64,000 bases of DNA from NCBI GenBank assembly GCA_019118445.1, contig DWYY01000045.1, positions 46,151 to 110,150 on the forward strand, given 5' to 3'. Made by a program: the position numbers and the translations under genes. The notes under the pieces are model-generated. The model saw only the letters and a list, made by a program, of their open reading frames with translations, was not told where the DNA came from and searched no databases. This document shows, one piece after another, positions 33,868-42,921 of the stretch. How positions within the stretch are numbered: the stretch's first letter is position 1; every line of letters begins with the position of its first letter. The DNA is from Candidatus Eisenbergiella merdipullorum. GTDB lineage: Bacteria; Bacillota; Clostridia; Lachnospirales; Lachnospiraceae.

Positions 33868-35985
33868 TCATCCGACCTTTCGGAAGACCAGGACATGGCT
33901 CGCATAGTCACCGGCCATGGAAATGGAAACTCCCCAGTTCATCAGTGTTTCCCCTTCAAATATATTCCCGTCTTCATCCTCATATCTGCCATGCGGTTCC
34001 AAACCGCGCAAACGGAAAAGAGGCAGATATTGCCTGAAATGCAGGCCGTGCCCAAAGGCAAAGACCACAGCGCCTTTCCCTTCCCGATCCACATACTCCA
34101 GCACTGTGCATGGCCCCTCATAAGCGGATGCGATCCGGTAGACATAGCTGTTATTCATAAGCGGCCGCAGTTCACAGAAACGCCGCACCGCTTCCTTCAA
34201 CCGGATGAGCTCCTCTGAATCCGCAGTGAGCAGGTCGATCCCTATGCTCATGGAGCCGGTCATTCCCCAGTCGATACGATACTGTAAAGGCAGTGTTCTG
34301 CCGTTAATGCCATTCGGAGAAGGAGAGATGTTTCCTGCTCCGCCCGCTGTCTTAGGCGGGAAAAGAGTCGTAAAGCCTTCATGGATCAACATAAGGTCTA
34401 CGGGATCCGCATTATCGCTCCGGTTGATCCGATCGCAATACGGGACCATGCCGAAATCAGCCCGGCCACCGCCGCCGGCGCAATTCTCAAATAATATATG
34501 CGGAGCGACTTTATTCAGATGATCCCAGATCCTGTAAAGATTCTGAATAAACCGGATACGCAGTTCTCCGATTTCTTTGGATGAAGCCCCCGGCCAGCCC
34601 GTTTCACCAAAATACCGGTTCATATCCCATTTCAGATAATCCAACTCATATTCCGCCAGAAGACGATCCAGCATATCAATGGCGAATTGACAGACATCCT
34701 CCCTGGCAAGGTTCAAAACAAGCTGATTCCTTGAGAGCCAAGGCTTCCTGCCCTCATCATGCAATACCCAGTCCGGATGTGCACGGTACAGATTGCTGTC
34801 GGGATTCACCATTTCAGGCTCTACCCACAGGCCAAATTTCATTCCATGAGCATGGCACGCCTCGATCAAAGGCCTGAAGCCATGCGGGAATCTTTCTTCG
34901 TCAAGATACCAGTCTCCCAAGCCGCGGCGGTCGCAGTCACGTCCCTTCATCCAGCCGTCGTCCACGACGAACAGCTCTGCTCCGATATCCGCAGCCTGCT
35001 CTATCACCTTGAGGAGCGTCTCTTCATGCAAATCGAATTCAAAAGGATACCAGGAATTGTAGATAACAGGGCGAGGGCTGTACGCTTTTGAGCGGGGAAG
35101 CAGGAAATCATACTGCCAGTCATATAAAATGCGGCTCATTTCTCCGAATCCATGGCCGGTGTACCCAAAAGTAAGCCCCGGCGCCGTAAATGTTTCCTGC
35201 GGTTCCAACTCTACAAACGTATCATAGGTTCCAATTCCCCCGGTCACTCCGACCAGGCCGTCAGGATTCTGATATGCGATCAGTTCGAAATCACCGCTCC
35301 AGTGCAGCGCTCCAAAATAAACCTCTCCGGCCGTTTCTGTCGTTCTTCCCATCGGGTCAAGCGCAAAGAACGGGACCGACTGATGAGAAGCGCTCACGCC
35401 GCGGTGGCTTTCCAGCACCACCTGCGACTGAGTCAGCATAATCCTCTGTCGTTGATATTCCGCTCCCCATTTTCCGGCAAAATGAGTCAATCTATAGTGC
35501 AGATGGCCCGGAAGATGCAATGTCGCAGAACGGACGGTCTCAAGCACGACAGGAGCTTCCCCTTCATTACGGATCGTAACGCTCCGCGTGATCAGATCCA
35601 GATCCCCCCATCCCTGATAAAGAAGTTCCACACTGATCTTCATGATGTCATCTGACAGAACGATCGTCAATGCCCCGTCTGAAATGGAATAAGAGCGATA
35701 TCTTAAAACCGTATTCCGTACCCCATCAGGATAACGGATCGACAATGCCGGCGGATCGAAATCCCTCGGATCCTGGGCACGATATTCAGGGCGATATAAT
35801 TCTCCCCCATGGTCGCTGTAAGGAAAGTCCCTCCGGCTCGCTATGCCTGCGGGCGTTATATCCTTAACCGGCGCTCCCCAGTATAAATGAACCAGCCGTC
35901 CTTCTTCATCCACCTTCATCAGGTAACTCATCTTTGGCGTAGAAAGGGCGAACACCCCCCGCTCTTTCTGTACATAAATTTCCAT
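33868..35985 (-). CDS. Alpha-galactosidase (GH36)
   Basis: Cleaves terminal alpha-galactosyl residues from raffinose-family or galactomannan oligosaccharides. 705 residues, typical for bacterial GH36 (AgaA/RafA type), with no signal peptide, so cytosolic. The beta-sandwich N domain is followed by the barrel: 'FVVDDGWMKGRDCDRRGLGDW', nucleophile Asp near 452 in 'YLKWDMNRYF', 'NCAGGGGRADFGMVPYCD' and acid/base Asp near 523 in 'RSDNADPVD'. Start with GGGGGAA four nt upstream. It is the last gene of the ABC importer operon, consistent with import first and hydrolysis inside. Confidence 0.94.
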   Translation of the reverse strand: MEIYVQKERGVFALSTPKMSYLMKVDEEGRLVHLYWGAPVKDITPAGIASRRDFPYSDHGGELYRPEYRAQDPRDFDPPALSIRYPDGVRNTVLRYRSYSISDGALTIVLSDDIMKISVELLYQGWGDLDLITRSVTIRNEGEAPVVLETVRSATLHLPGHLHYRLTHFAGKWGAEYQRQRIMLTQSQVVLESHRGVSASHQSVPFFALDPMGRTTETAGEVYFGALHWSGDFELIAYQNPDGLVGVTGGIGTYDTFVELEPQETFTAPGLTFGYTGHGFGEMSRILYDWQYDFLLPRSKAYSPRPVIYNSWYPFEFDLHEETLLKVIEQAADIGAELFVVDDGWMKGRDCDRRGLGDWYLDEERFPHGFRPLIEACHAHGMKFGLWVEPEMVNPDSNLYRAHPDWVLHDEGRKPWLSRNQLVLNLAREDVCQFAIDMLDRLLAEYELDYLKWDMNRYFGETGWPGASSKEIGELRIRFIQNLYRIWDHLNKVAPHILFENCAGGGGRADFGMVPYCDRINRSDNADPVDLMLIHEGFTTLFPPKTAGGAGNISPSPNGINGRTLPLQYRIDWGMTGSMSIGIDLLTADSEELIRLKEAVRRFCELRPLMNNSYVYRIASAYEGPCTVLEYVDREGKGAVVFAFGHGLHFRQYLPLFRLRGLEPHGRYEDEDGNIFEGETLMNWGVSISMAGDYASHVLVFRKVG

Positions 35986-36001
35986 ACTATTCCCCCGGAT
36001 C

Positions 36002-37609
36002 TTATTGATTAATGGTCTCCCATGCAGTTTTTGCCTCATCAATGATATCCTGCAGGCCCTGACCTTTCAGCGTTTCATATTGAGCTTTAAACTCTTCCAT
36101 CGACATACGTCCGGCGATCACATTGGCCTGATTTTCCATCACCATAGGCAGGACATCTGCCCCATAACGGGTATATGCATCGGTGACCAACGTCGGTGCG
36201 CTTTGCTTAAAATAAGGTTCATTCAAAAAGAGCCCGTCATAGAAATTCTTTGTCAATTCATCCAGCTCTTCATATTCTTTCCCTGTCAAAAGAATCTGCA
36301 TGTAGTTATCCTCCAGCCAGAGGAAAGGAATCGGCTGAAAGATCAGGCCTGCGCCGCGTGCCTCTACGAAGGAATCCACATAAGGCTCCAGAAGTTTCGG
36401 CTTGCCGTCTACGATTTCATGATGGACCCCTTCCACCCCGTAATTCATCAGCTTAGCCCCTTCTTCGGAATACAGCCAGTCAAATAAACGAACGATATCT
36501 GCTGCCTTGTCTTCCGCTGCAACTGTGATAGATGTAACACCAAAGCCACTGATCCTACCCCTGGCAGAGATATACTGATCTCCATTGGGCCCGGTCGGAG
36601 GGGAGACACATAACATGGTGGCTTCCGGAATTGTCTCCCTGAGTACCTGGGATGAAAGCTTGGACTGTTCCGCCGCAGCCATCATGCTGAATCCCAGATT
36701 TGCATCTACTGCCTTATATTTTGCGGACATATCCCTGGTTGCAAATTCCTGATCAAGGAGCTTTTCCTCATACAGCTGCTGCATGGAGGTAAGGTACAGT
36801 TCATAATTCGGATGATCGAATACTAATCCATAGCTGCCATCAGGCATAACGCAGAAATAATTGTTTGAATCCGGCAGAATCCCGAAACTCGGCATCAATT
36901 GGAACTGATCTCCTGCAATGGGAATCTCATTGGAGGCATCTCCGTCACCATTCACGTCATTATCCCGTACCGCCCGCCACAGTTCCAGCCAGCCATCCCA
37001 ATCCGTAGGCACTTCCATATTCAACGCTTCCAGCCAGTCACTGCGGAGCATCCACGAACTGACAGGCGGAAAATCGAAGAGCTCGATCAGAGTATAGATA
37101 TGACCATCATTGACATTACGGATACGTGCATAGTCGTCCTGATTCAAAGAAGCCACGATATTGGGAGCATATTCTTCTGTGTAATATTCATCCAATGGAA
37201 GGATTGCTCCCTGATCGACCAGGTTGACTGTGTTCGCTCCAATAATCACATCAGGTAAATCTCCAGCACTGATGAGCGCGTTTACCTTGGTATCAAAATC
37301 CTCCTGAACGGCCCATTCGATATTGATCTTCGTATTCGTAAGCCTTTCAATCTCCGGGATCAGATTGGTATCCGCGGAATAAGGCGACCAGATCGGAGCG
37401 AGAACACTGAATTCGAACGTATCCTCAAATAGCGTGTCTGCTGCCTGCTGCTCTTCCTGCTCCACAGTGCTTTCCGCAGTAGACAGGACCGTTTCGTCCG
37501 GCTGGGTAGTTTCCGTTCCGTTCGTACTGTTGCCGCACGAAGTCAGACATAACGCAAAAAGCGTTGATGCGAGGAACAGTGAGATCGATCTTTTTTTCCC
37601 TTTTTTCAT
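36002..37609 (-). CDS. Sugar ABC transporter substrate-binding lipoprotein (LplA-like)
   Basis: A 535-residue extracellular binding protein anchored by lipid. Signal peptide and lipobox are clear ('FALCLTSCGN'), followed by a Thr/Glu/Gln-rich tether of about 35 residues. The body has type-1 solute-binding features ('LISAGDLPDVIIGANTVNLVDQG', 'WLEALNMEVPTDWDGWLELWRAV'). An EF-hand-like loop 'DNDVNGDGDASNEIP' probably binds calcium, as in LplA/YtcQ relatives. The GH36 partner suggests an alpha-galactoside ligand; that is inference. Confidence 0.9.
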   Translation of the reverse strand: MKKGKKRSISLFLASTLFALCLTSCGNSTNGTETTQPDETVLSTAESTVEQEEQQAADTLFEDTFEFSVLAPIWSPYSADTNLIPEIERLTNTKINIEWAVQEDFDTKVNALISAGDLPDVIIGANTVNLVDQGAILPLDEYYTEEYAPNIVASLNQDDYARIRNVNDGHIYTLIELFDFPPVSSWMLRSDWLEALNMEVPTDWDGWLELWRAVRDNDVNGDGDASNEIPIAGDQFQLMPSFGILPDSNNYFCVMPDGSYGLVFDHPNYELYLTSMQQLYEEKLLDQEFATRDMSAKYKAVDANLGFSMMAAAEQSKLSSQVLRETIPEATMLCVSPPTGPNGDQYISARGRISGFGVTSITVAAEDKAADIVRLFDWLYSEEGAKLMNYGVEGVHHEIVDGKPKLLEPYVDSFVEARGAGLIFQPIPFLWLEDNYMQILLTGKEYEELDELTKNFYDGLFLNEPYFKQSAPTLVTDAYTRYGADVLPMVMENQANVIAGRMSMEEFKAQYETLKGQGLQDIIDEAKTAWETINQ

Positions 37610-37644
37610 TACATTCCACTCCTTTTCATTTTTATTTTGTAAAA

Positions 37645-38520
37645 CTATCCCTTTACTGAACCGAGCATGATTCCATTCACAAAATATTTTTGCGCGAATG
37701 GATAGATCGCCAGGACAGGGATCATTGCCACAACGATAACAGCATGCTTGAGCTGTTCAGGCAGTGCGGTACGATTACCCTCCATCAGTTCCATCAGGGA
37801 ACTGGATTCGCTTGTAAGCACCATCTCTCTCAGAACCAGTTGTAATGTATACTTATTCACATTTCTTAAATACAGCAATGGATTCATATAATCATTCCAG
37901 TGTCCAACGAAGACCCACAAAGCGATCGTCGCCAGTCCGGCTTTTGCAAGAGGGATAACAATCCGAAACAGGATACAAAAGTCATTCGCTCCATCCACAC
38001 GGGCACTTTCTATCAATTCCTTAGGTATACTGGAAAAAAAGGTCCTCAGGATCAGAACATTATATGCTGTGATCAAGCTTGCCAAGATCAGTGAGGCTAA
38101 CGTATCAACCAGTTGAAGCTTGCTCATCACCAGAAAACTGGGAATCATGCCGCCGCTAAACCACATGGTCAGCATCACAAGTACATTAAATCCCTTCTTC
38201 CCCCAAAACTCTCCGAAGGCCAGAGGATAGGCCGCAAATGAAGTGAGCAGCAGGCTGAAAACACATCCGACGCAGGCCACAATGATGGTATTTCTGTAAG
38301 CAATAAGGATAGAACTTGTCTCAAAGATTTTTATATAGGAAGCAAAGCTGAAACCCACGGGAAAGATCCCTACCCTGCCGCCCATAATCGCAAATTCATC
38401 ACTCATAGAAATAGATATCAGGTTCATAAACGGAAGGATGATGCAGAGAGAAAATACAGTCAAAACGAGCAGTATTACAGCATCAAAAATTCTCTCCCCT
38501 ATTGATTTCTTTTTCCTCAT
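37645..38520 (-). CDS. Sugar ABC transporter permease (MalG/LplC-like)
   Basis: A 291-residue inner-membrane permease with six predicted segments. The EAA loop that docks the ATPase is 'ESARVDGANDFCILFRIVIP'. The C-terminus ends in '...GIMLGSVKG', usual for the LplC/YtcP subgroup. It lies 19 nt after the partner permease and 35 nt before the binding-protein gene. No ATPase gene is present, so an orphan MsmK-type ATPase elsewhere is expected. Confidence 0.93.
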   Translation of the reverse strand: MRKKKSIGERIFDAVILLVLTVFSLCIILPFMNLISISMSDEFAIMGGRVGIFPVGFSFASYIKIFETSSILIAYRNTIIVACVGCVFSLLLTSFAAYPLAFGEFWGKKGFNVLVMLTMWFSGGMIPSFLVMSKLQLVDTLASLILASLITAYNVLILRTFFSSIPKELIESARVDGANDFCILFRIVIPLAKAGLATIALWVFVGHWNDYMNPLLYLRNVNKYTLQLVLREMVLTSESSSLMELMEGNRTALPEQLKHAVIVVAMIPVLAIYPFAQKYFVNGIMLGSVKG

Positions 38521-38539
38521 TTTCTACATTCTCCCCCTC

Positions 38540-39484
38540 TCAAAAGATCGCTGTATCACCATCTGAAAGCTTCCGTGAAATGAAATTTGCCATCATTACA
38601 AGCAAAAGACTGACAACGGAATTAAATAACCCGACCGCAGTAGAGAAACTGTATTTTCCCTGCTCCATACCCATTTTATAAATGAAAGTCGGCAGCAGCT
38701 CGGAAACGGAAAGGTTCAGGTCATTCTGAAGCAGTAATACCTTTTCAAAATTAGCCCCTAACAGATCTCCTATCTTTAGGATCAACAAAATAACGATCGT
38801 CTGCTTTAAGCCAGGAAGCGTGATATGCCAGATCCTGCGGAAACGTCCAGCCCCATCCACTCTGGCCGCCTCATAAAGGGTAGTATCAATCCCCGTGAGC
38901 GCTGAAAGATATACCACGGAATTCCATCCTGTCGTCTGCCATATCCCCGAAATGACATTGATAGGCCGGAACATATCCGGATCTCCGAGAAAATAATAGG
39001 GTTCTTTTCCAAAGAGTCTGTATATCTCCCCCATCAGCCCCATGGAAGGTGAAAGAAAAGATGTCAGCATACTGATCAGCACCACAGTCGAAATGAAATA
39101 TGGCATATAAGTAATTGTCTGAAAAGCTTTCTTCAGCTTGGGATATGCTACCTCATTGAGCAGCAGAGCCAACAGGATAGAGGAAGGGAATACAAATAAG
39201 AGTGAAAGAAGATTCAGTGCCACCGTATTCCACACAGTACGTCCAAAATTCAGGCTCAGAATAAAATCGGTAAAATTCCTCAATCCAATAAATTCACTGC
39301 CCCGCAAACCTTTTAACGGTTTATAATCAAAAAAGGCAATAACAAGATATCCCATGGCCCAATATCGAAAGACCAGGAAAAAAACAACGACGGGCAGGAT
39401 CATCAGATAGATATACCGGTTCCGCCAGGCCTTTCTCTTCCACGTCTTCCACCTGGCTTGTGATTCGACTGTTCTCTGTTTCAT
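38540..39484 (-). CDS. Sugar ABC transporter permease (MalF/LplB-like)
   Basis: A 314-residue permease with six membrane segments after a Lys/Arg/Trp-rich N-terminus. The EAA motif is 'EAARVDGAGRFRRIWHITLP', and 'FPSSILLALLLNEV' is typical of LplB/YteP. Its ATG overlaps the stop of the DUF5107 gene by four bases (ATGA), so the two are translationally coupled. Confidence 0.93.
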   Translation of the reverse strand: MKQRTVESQARWKTWKRKAWRNRYIYLMILPVVVFFLVFRYWAMGYLVIAFFDYKPLKGLRGSEFIGLRNFTDFILSLNFGRTVWNTVALNLLSLLFVFPSSILLALLLNEVAYPKLKKAFQTITYMPYFISTVVLISMLTSFLSPSMGLMGEIYRLFGKEPYYFLGDPDMFRPINVISGIWQTTGWNSVVYLSALTGIDTTLYEAARVDGAGRFRRIWHITLPGLKQTIVILLILKIGDLLGANFEKVLLLQNDLNLSVSELLPTFIYKMGMEQGKYSFSTAVGLFNSVVSLLLVMMANFISRKLSDGDTAIF

Positions 39485-42400
39485 AGCATTCCTCCTTGAC
39501 GATACAGCAGAGATGCATACAGATTTGTAGGATCATATTGCAGGCAGATGTCTGCATGCTTTTTCCATCTCTCATCTCCAGCAGCCCAATATGCCATGGA
39601 AAGCTGCCAGTGGCAGGCGGCTTTTTTCTGCTCTTCAGCAGGTTCTATATAGCTGATGAAGAATGGGGTCGCCTTAAAGAATCCGGGCACACGGGAATCG
39701 AGAGCTTTTTCATAAGCATGTATCTGTCCGCTCAGCAAACGGCGCGCTTCTGTATCTCTCCCCAACCGTTTACAGCACAAAGCCTGCCAGCAGGGCAGTT
39801 CCGCAAAATAGAAATTGGAAAAATACCCCCTTTCAATAGATGTCAGATCTTTCCATATCTCCCTGGCTGCTTCAAACTCTCCCAGCTTTTCTAAGCATAG
39901 CGCCTCAAAATAGCGATGTGGAGCCAAAAGGCCCTCATTCCACAGCGCAGCACCCAGATTCCCGGGAAATCTCTGCGCTCTGCGGAACCATCCCAAAGCC
40001 TCCGATACACGATCCTGTATCAGAATCTTTCTTCCGATATTATGACAGGCAAACATATACTGTTCTGCCACCGCATGTTCTCCGCCTTCACAGGGGATAA
40101 AGCGATGTTCTTCCATAAGGTCAAGGGCTTCTTCGGAACGGTCTGCCATATTCAGGGCTCTGACCCATTCGATCATGATATCATCACGTATCGATACCGG
40201 ATCCGTTTTCCTGAACCATTCCAGCACCGTTTCCGGAGCATATCCGTTCCGGAGGGCGACATATGCCGCTTCCCACAGGAGCTGCTCGCTGTGCGGATCT
40301 GCCAAACGGGCCTGTTCCAGAAGAACAGACGCTCTCTTTCGTCCGTCCTTATCAGTATGGCTGTAGGATACGACAGCCAGATCGCGCAGGAGTCCTGCGT
40401 CTTTCGGTCTTTTCTTTAAGGCTCTTTCCCAGAGGATCTCTGCTTCCTTATATTCTTTGTGGTGATATTTCATACAGGCCAGCAAGTCTTCCGGCTGCCC
40501 ATGTCCTATCTGATGGCCTATTACATATTGCAGAGCGTCCGCTTCGATCTTTCTTAATGGAAATGCGCTGCCGATTGGCAGGCCTTCCAGTTTCACTTCT
40601 TTTCTTCCCTGCAGATAAGCACATACGACAGCAGAAAGAATGGTCGGTTTCTCCAAATGCTCCAGCAGCCCGGCTGCCAGACTGCGATCTCCTTCCTCCA
40701 GCAAATCCTGTGCGATATCCAGAGCGGTGAGGCTGGGATCAGAACTTAAAGGGCGATAAAAATCCTTCCAGTCAATCTCCCCGAGTTCTGCCCACTGCAG
40801 GAGCAGACGCGCCAGATGATCCAGAGGATCCTGACGCAGAAGCGCTTTCACCGCTTTCGTATCTCCCTGCGCTCTGATCAGCAGACAGGCTGCGCGCGAA
40901 TTTCTTGGATCTGCCTGCAGGGCCTCTCTGGCCGCCCAGGCCATCTTTCCCATCCGTCCCATACGTCCATACAGACAGCCCAGCCTTGTCATTGCCCGGG
41001 ATCTGGCATCCTGATTCCATGCCGCTTTCTGATGCCAGTCCTCTGCTTTTTCCGGCTGTTCCAACGCTTCATATATCAGGCCCAGCAAATAAGGAAGTTC
41101 CCCGCTTTCCGGATTATTATTGCGCATAGTGACACTGTTCCATGCCCGTTCAGCGTAATCCTTTGCCTCCTGATAGCGCTGCTGCCCCAGACGAAGGCGT
41201 GCCAGCGCGATAAGGCTTGGAGCATGTCCCGGTTCCCGTCTCAGAGCCTCCTGCCAGTACATTTCCGGCCAGGCAACAGGATCCCGGTATTGTTCTACAT
41301 GTACGCCTGCCTGATAACATTCCCAGGCTGTCTTCAAGGAAGAAAGATCAGGATTATCCGGCAGGATCTCAGGAAGCGGCACAAAAGAGGCATCCGTTTT
41401 CCGATAATGCAGCAGTTCCTTTCCATTACAGTCTGACAAACGGATTTCTTTCGGTTCTTCTGCCATTGCTTCCGCCATGGATATGGTCCACGGCCTTCCG
41501 GGCAAGAGCGCCGGACAGTCCACACATTTTCCATCGATCTCCAGCTTTGCGCCCATCTGCTCTTTCGTAGTCTGCAGGCGGATGACCCGTCCTTCCACGG
41601 ACAGCGCAGCTTCCAGAGTAGCGCATACAGGCACCCCCAGCTCGCCGATCGGGTACCAGCTCTGGGAGAAGGTTTTCGTCTCATAAGCCTCCAGCCAGGC
41701 AAAATCGGGCTGATTGTTGGAATAACTGCCTGCCATTAGTTCTGCATATGGGCCGTCCGCATCTGTCAATGCCCGTTCCCAGTTTTCAGAAAGCTGGTTA
41801 TAGGCCCATGTAAATAACTTTTTTCCTGTAGAGGTGAATGGATCTGCCACATGCACCACGCCGCGCCCTTTTCCTTCATCATAACCGCCGAAAAAGGGTT
41901 CTTTTGTAGGCGCTGAAAAGAATGAGGTCGGCTGACGTGTTTCGGCATGATGATCGATATGTACTCCCTCTCCCAGCCGGATGCCATTATACGTCCCTGA
42001 CGCGATCGGATACGTGGTATTGTCCTTTCTGTAATGAAAATTCACGTAAGTAACATCCGGCGGAAAGAAAATACGGTATTTTTCGTTCACGGGAACAGCG
42101 GCATTTTCCCACCAAAGGAAAGAGTGACGCAGAGGAGTCCGATTATAAACCCTTATACGTGTCTCAAGCCGCGCGGCGTCCGGCTTCAGATGGATCCCCA
42201 CCATTCCTTTCATTCGATCCAGAGGATCATGTTCACTGAGCCATACAGTCCCGCCCCCATCCTCATCGCGTTCTATCTGCCAGTCAACCGGCAGGAATGT
42301 GGAAGGACGATGATGACATGGCCAGTTGAACTCACAGCCCCCTGAGATCCAGGAACCCAGCATACCGATCAAGGCAGGTTTAATGACATGCTGCCTGTAA

Positions 42401-42684
42401 AAGAAATCATAATCATTCACTTTATCATACGCCGAAAATATTCTTCCTCCCAACTGCGGGAGGATCTCCAGCCGGATATATTTATTTTCCAGACAGATGC
42501 ATGTATATTCCCTCTCCTCCGGTTCCCCCTTATTGATCGCGATGACAACACGATTCGGATATGGATCCCCGCTGGAGCGTTGGTGCACCCGGCTCTCCGC
42601 GAACATCGGGAGCTCTTCTGCCGCCGGTTCAACATAAGTAGGTAACTTTTTTGATGTGACAGTGATCTCTACAGCATTTCCCAT
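39481..42684 (-). CDS. DUF5107 / tetratricopeptide-repeat protein, large
   Basis: A 1067-residue protein without signal peptide or membrane segments, first gene of the galactoside operon. Residues 1 to about 400 form the DUF5107 region; 'IRLEILPQLGGRIFSAYDKVN' resembles the entry strand of galactose-mutarotase-like sugar-binding folds. Conserved His/Trp/Glu residues follow ('SGGCEFNWPCHHRPS', 'LWWENAAVPV'). Residues about 455-1060 are TPR-like helical repeats ('PSLIALARLRLGQQRYQEAKDY', 'AGLLRDLAVVSYSHTDKDGR'). The start at 42684 has AAAGGAG six nt upstream. The fold and operon suggest carbohydrate binding or catalysis inside the cell; no activity can be assigned from sequence. Confidence 0.85.
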   Translation of the reverse strand: MGNAVEITVTSKKLPTYVEPAAEELPMFAESRVHQRSSGDPYPNRVVIAINKGEPEEREYTCICLENKYIRLEILPQLGGRIFSAYDKVNDYDFFYRQHVIKPALIGMLGSWISGGCEFNWPCHHRPSTFLPVDWQIERDEDGGGTVWLSEHDPLDRMKGMVGIHLKPDAARLETRIRVYNRTPLRHSFLWWENAAVPVNEKYRIFFPPDVTYVNFHYRKDNTTYPIASGTYNGIRLGEGVHIDHHAETRQPTSFFSAPTKEPFFGGYDEGKGRGVVHVADPFTSTGKKLFTWAYNQLSENWERALTDADGPYAELMAGSYSNNQPDFAWLEAYETKTFSQSWYPIGELGVPVCATLEAALSVEGRVIRLQTTKEQMGAKLEIDGKCVDCPALLPGRPWTISMAEAMAEEPKEIRLSDCNGKELLHYRKTDASFVPLPEILPDNPDLSSLKTAWECYQAGVHVEQYRDPVAWPEMYWQEALRREPGHAPSLIALARLRLGQQRYQEAKDYAERAWNSVTMRNNNPESGELPYLLGLIYEALEQPEKAEDWHQKAAWNQDARSRAMTRLGCLYGRMGRMGKMAWAAREALQADPRNSRAACLLIRAQGDTKAVKALLRQDPLDHLARLLLQWAELGEIDWKDFYRPLSSDPSLTALDIAQDLLEEGDRSLAAGLLEHLEKPTILSAVVCAYLQGRKEVKLEGLPIGSAFPLRKIEADALQYVIGHQIGHGQPEDLLACMKYHHKEYKEAEILWERALKKRPKDAGLLRDLAVVSYSHTDKDGRKRASVLLEQARLADPHSEQLLWEAAYVALRNGYAPETVLEWFRKTDPVSIRDDIMIEWVRALNMADRSEEALDLMEEHRFIPCEGGEHAVAEQYMFACHNIGRKILIQDRVSEALGWFRRAQRFPGNLGAALWNEGLLAPHRYFEALCLEKLGEFEAAREIWKDLTSIERGYFSNFYFAELPCWQALCCKRLGRDTEARRLLSGQIHAYEKALDSRVPGFFKATPFFISYIEPAEEQKKAACHWQLSMAYWAAGDERWKKHADICLQYDPTNLYASLLYRQGGML

Positions 42685-42748
42685 TTCTGTCTCCTTTATC
42701 CAATGACCTGAAAAAACGGAACGTAGCGGATATCTCACTATTTTTTTC

Positions 42749-42760
42749 AGACATCTGTCT
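42749..42760. promoter_or_regulatory. Inverted repeat upstream of the galactoside operon
   Basis: AGACA-TC-TGTCT, a perfect 5-2-5 palindrome, 65 nt before the DUF5107 start. Possible operator or leader element; unproven. Confidence 0.3.
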
Positions 42761-42813
42761 TTTATGTATTTTAGGATATCATCTCTGTTTTTCGGACGCC
42801 AGTTAAAATCCCG

Positions 42814-42826
42814 CGGAATAATTCCG
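42814..42826. promoter_or_regulatory. Palindrome in the galactoside operon promoter region
   Basis: CGGAAT-A-ATTCCG is a perfect 13-bp palindrome between the regulator's terminator and the DUF5107 gene. It is not the same sequence as the palindrome in the regulator's own promoter (44093-44106), so it may bind another factor such as a CcpA-like protein. No convincing -35/-10 pair was found here. Confidence 0.35.
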
Positions 42827-42833
42827 TCTATTT

Positions 42834-42865
42834 TTAAAAAAGACTGGCCCGTTCTGGGTCAGTCT
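42834..42865 (-). terminator. Rho-independent terminator of the regulator gene
   Basis: The minus strand reads AGACTGACCC-AGAAC-GGGCCAGTCT followed by TTTTTTT. It lies 57 nt after the regulator stop and separates it from the downstream operon on the same strand. Confidence 0.88.
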
Positions 42866-42921
42866 CGATGTCGGACTCCTGTGCCGAAAAACGTATTCGT
42901 TTACTGTGGGATCTCTGCCTG

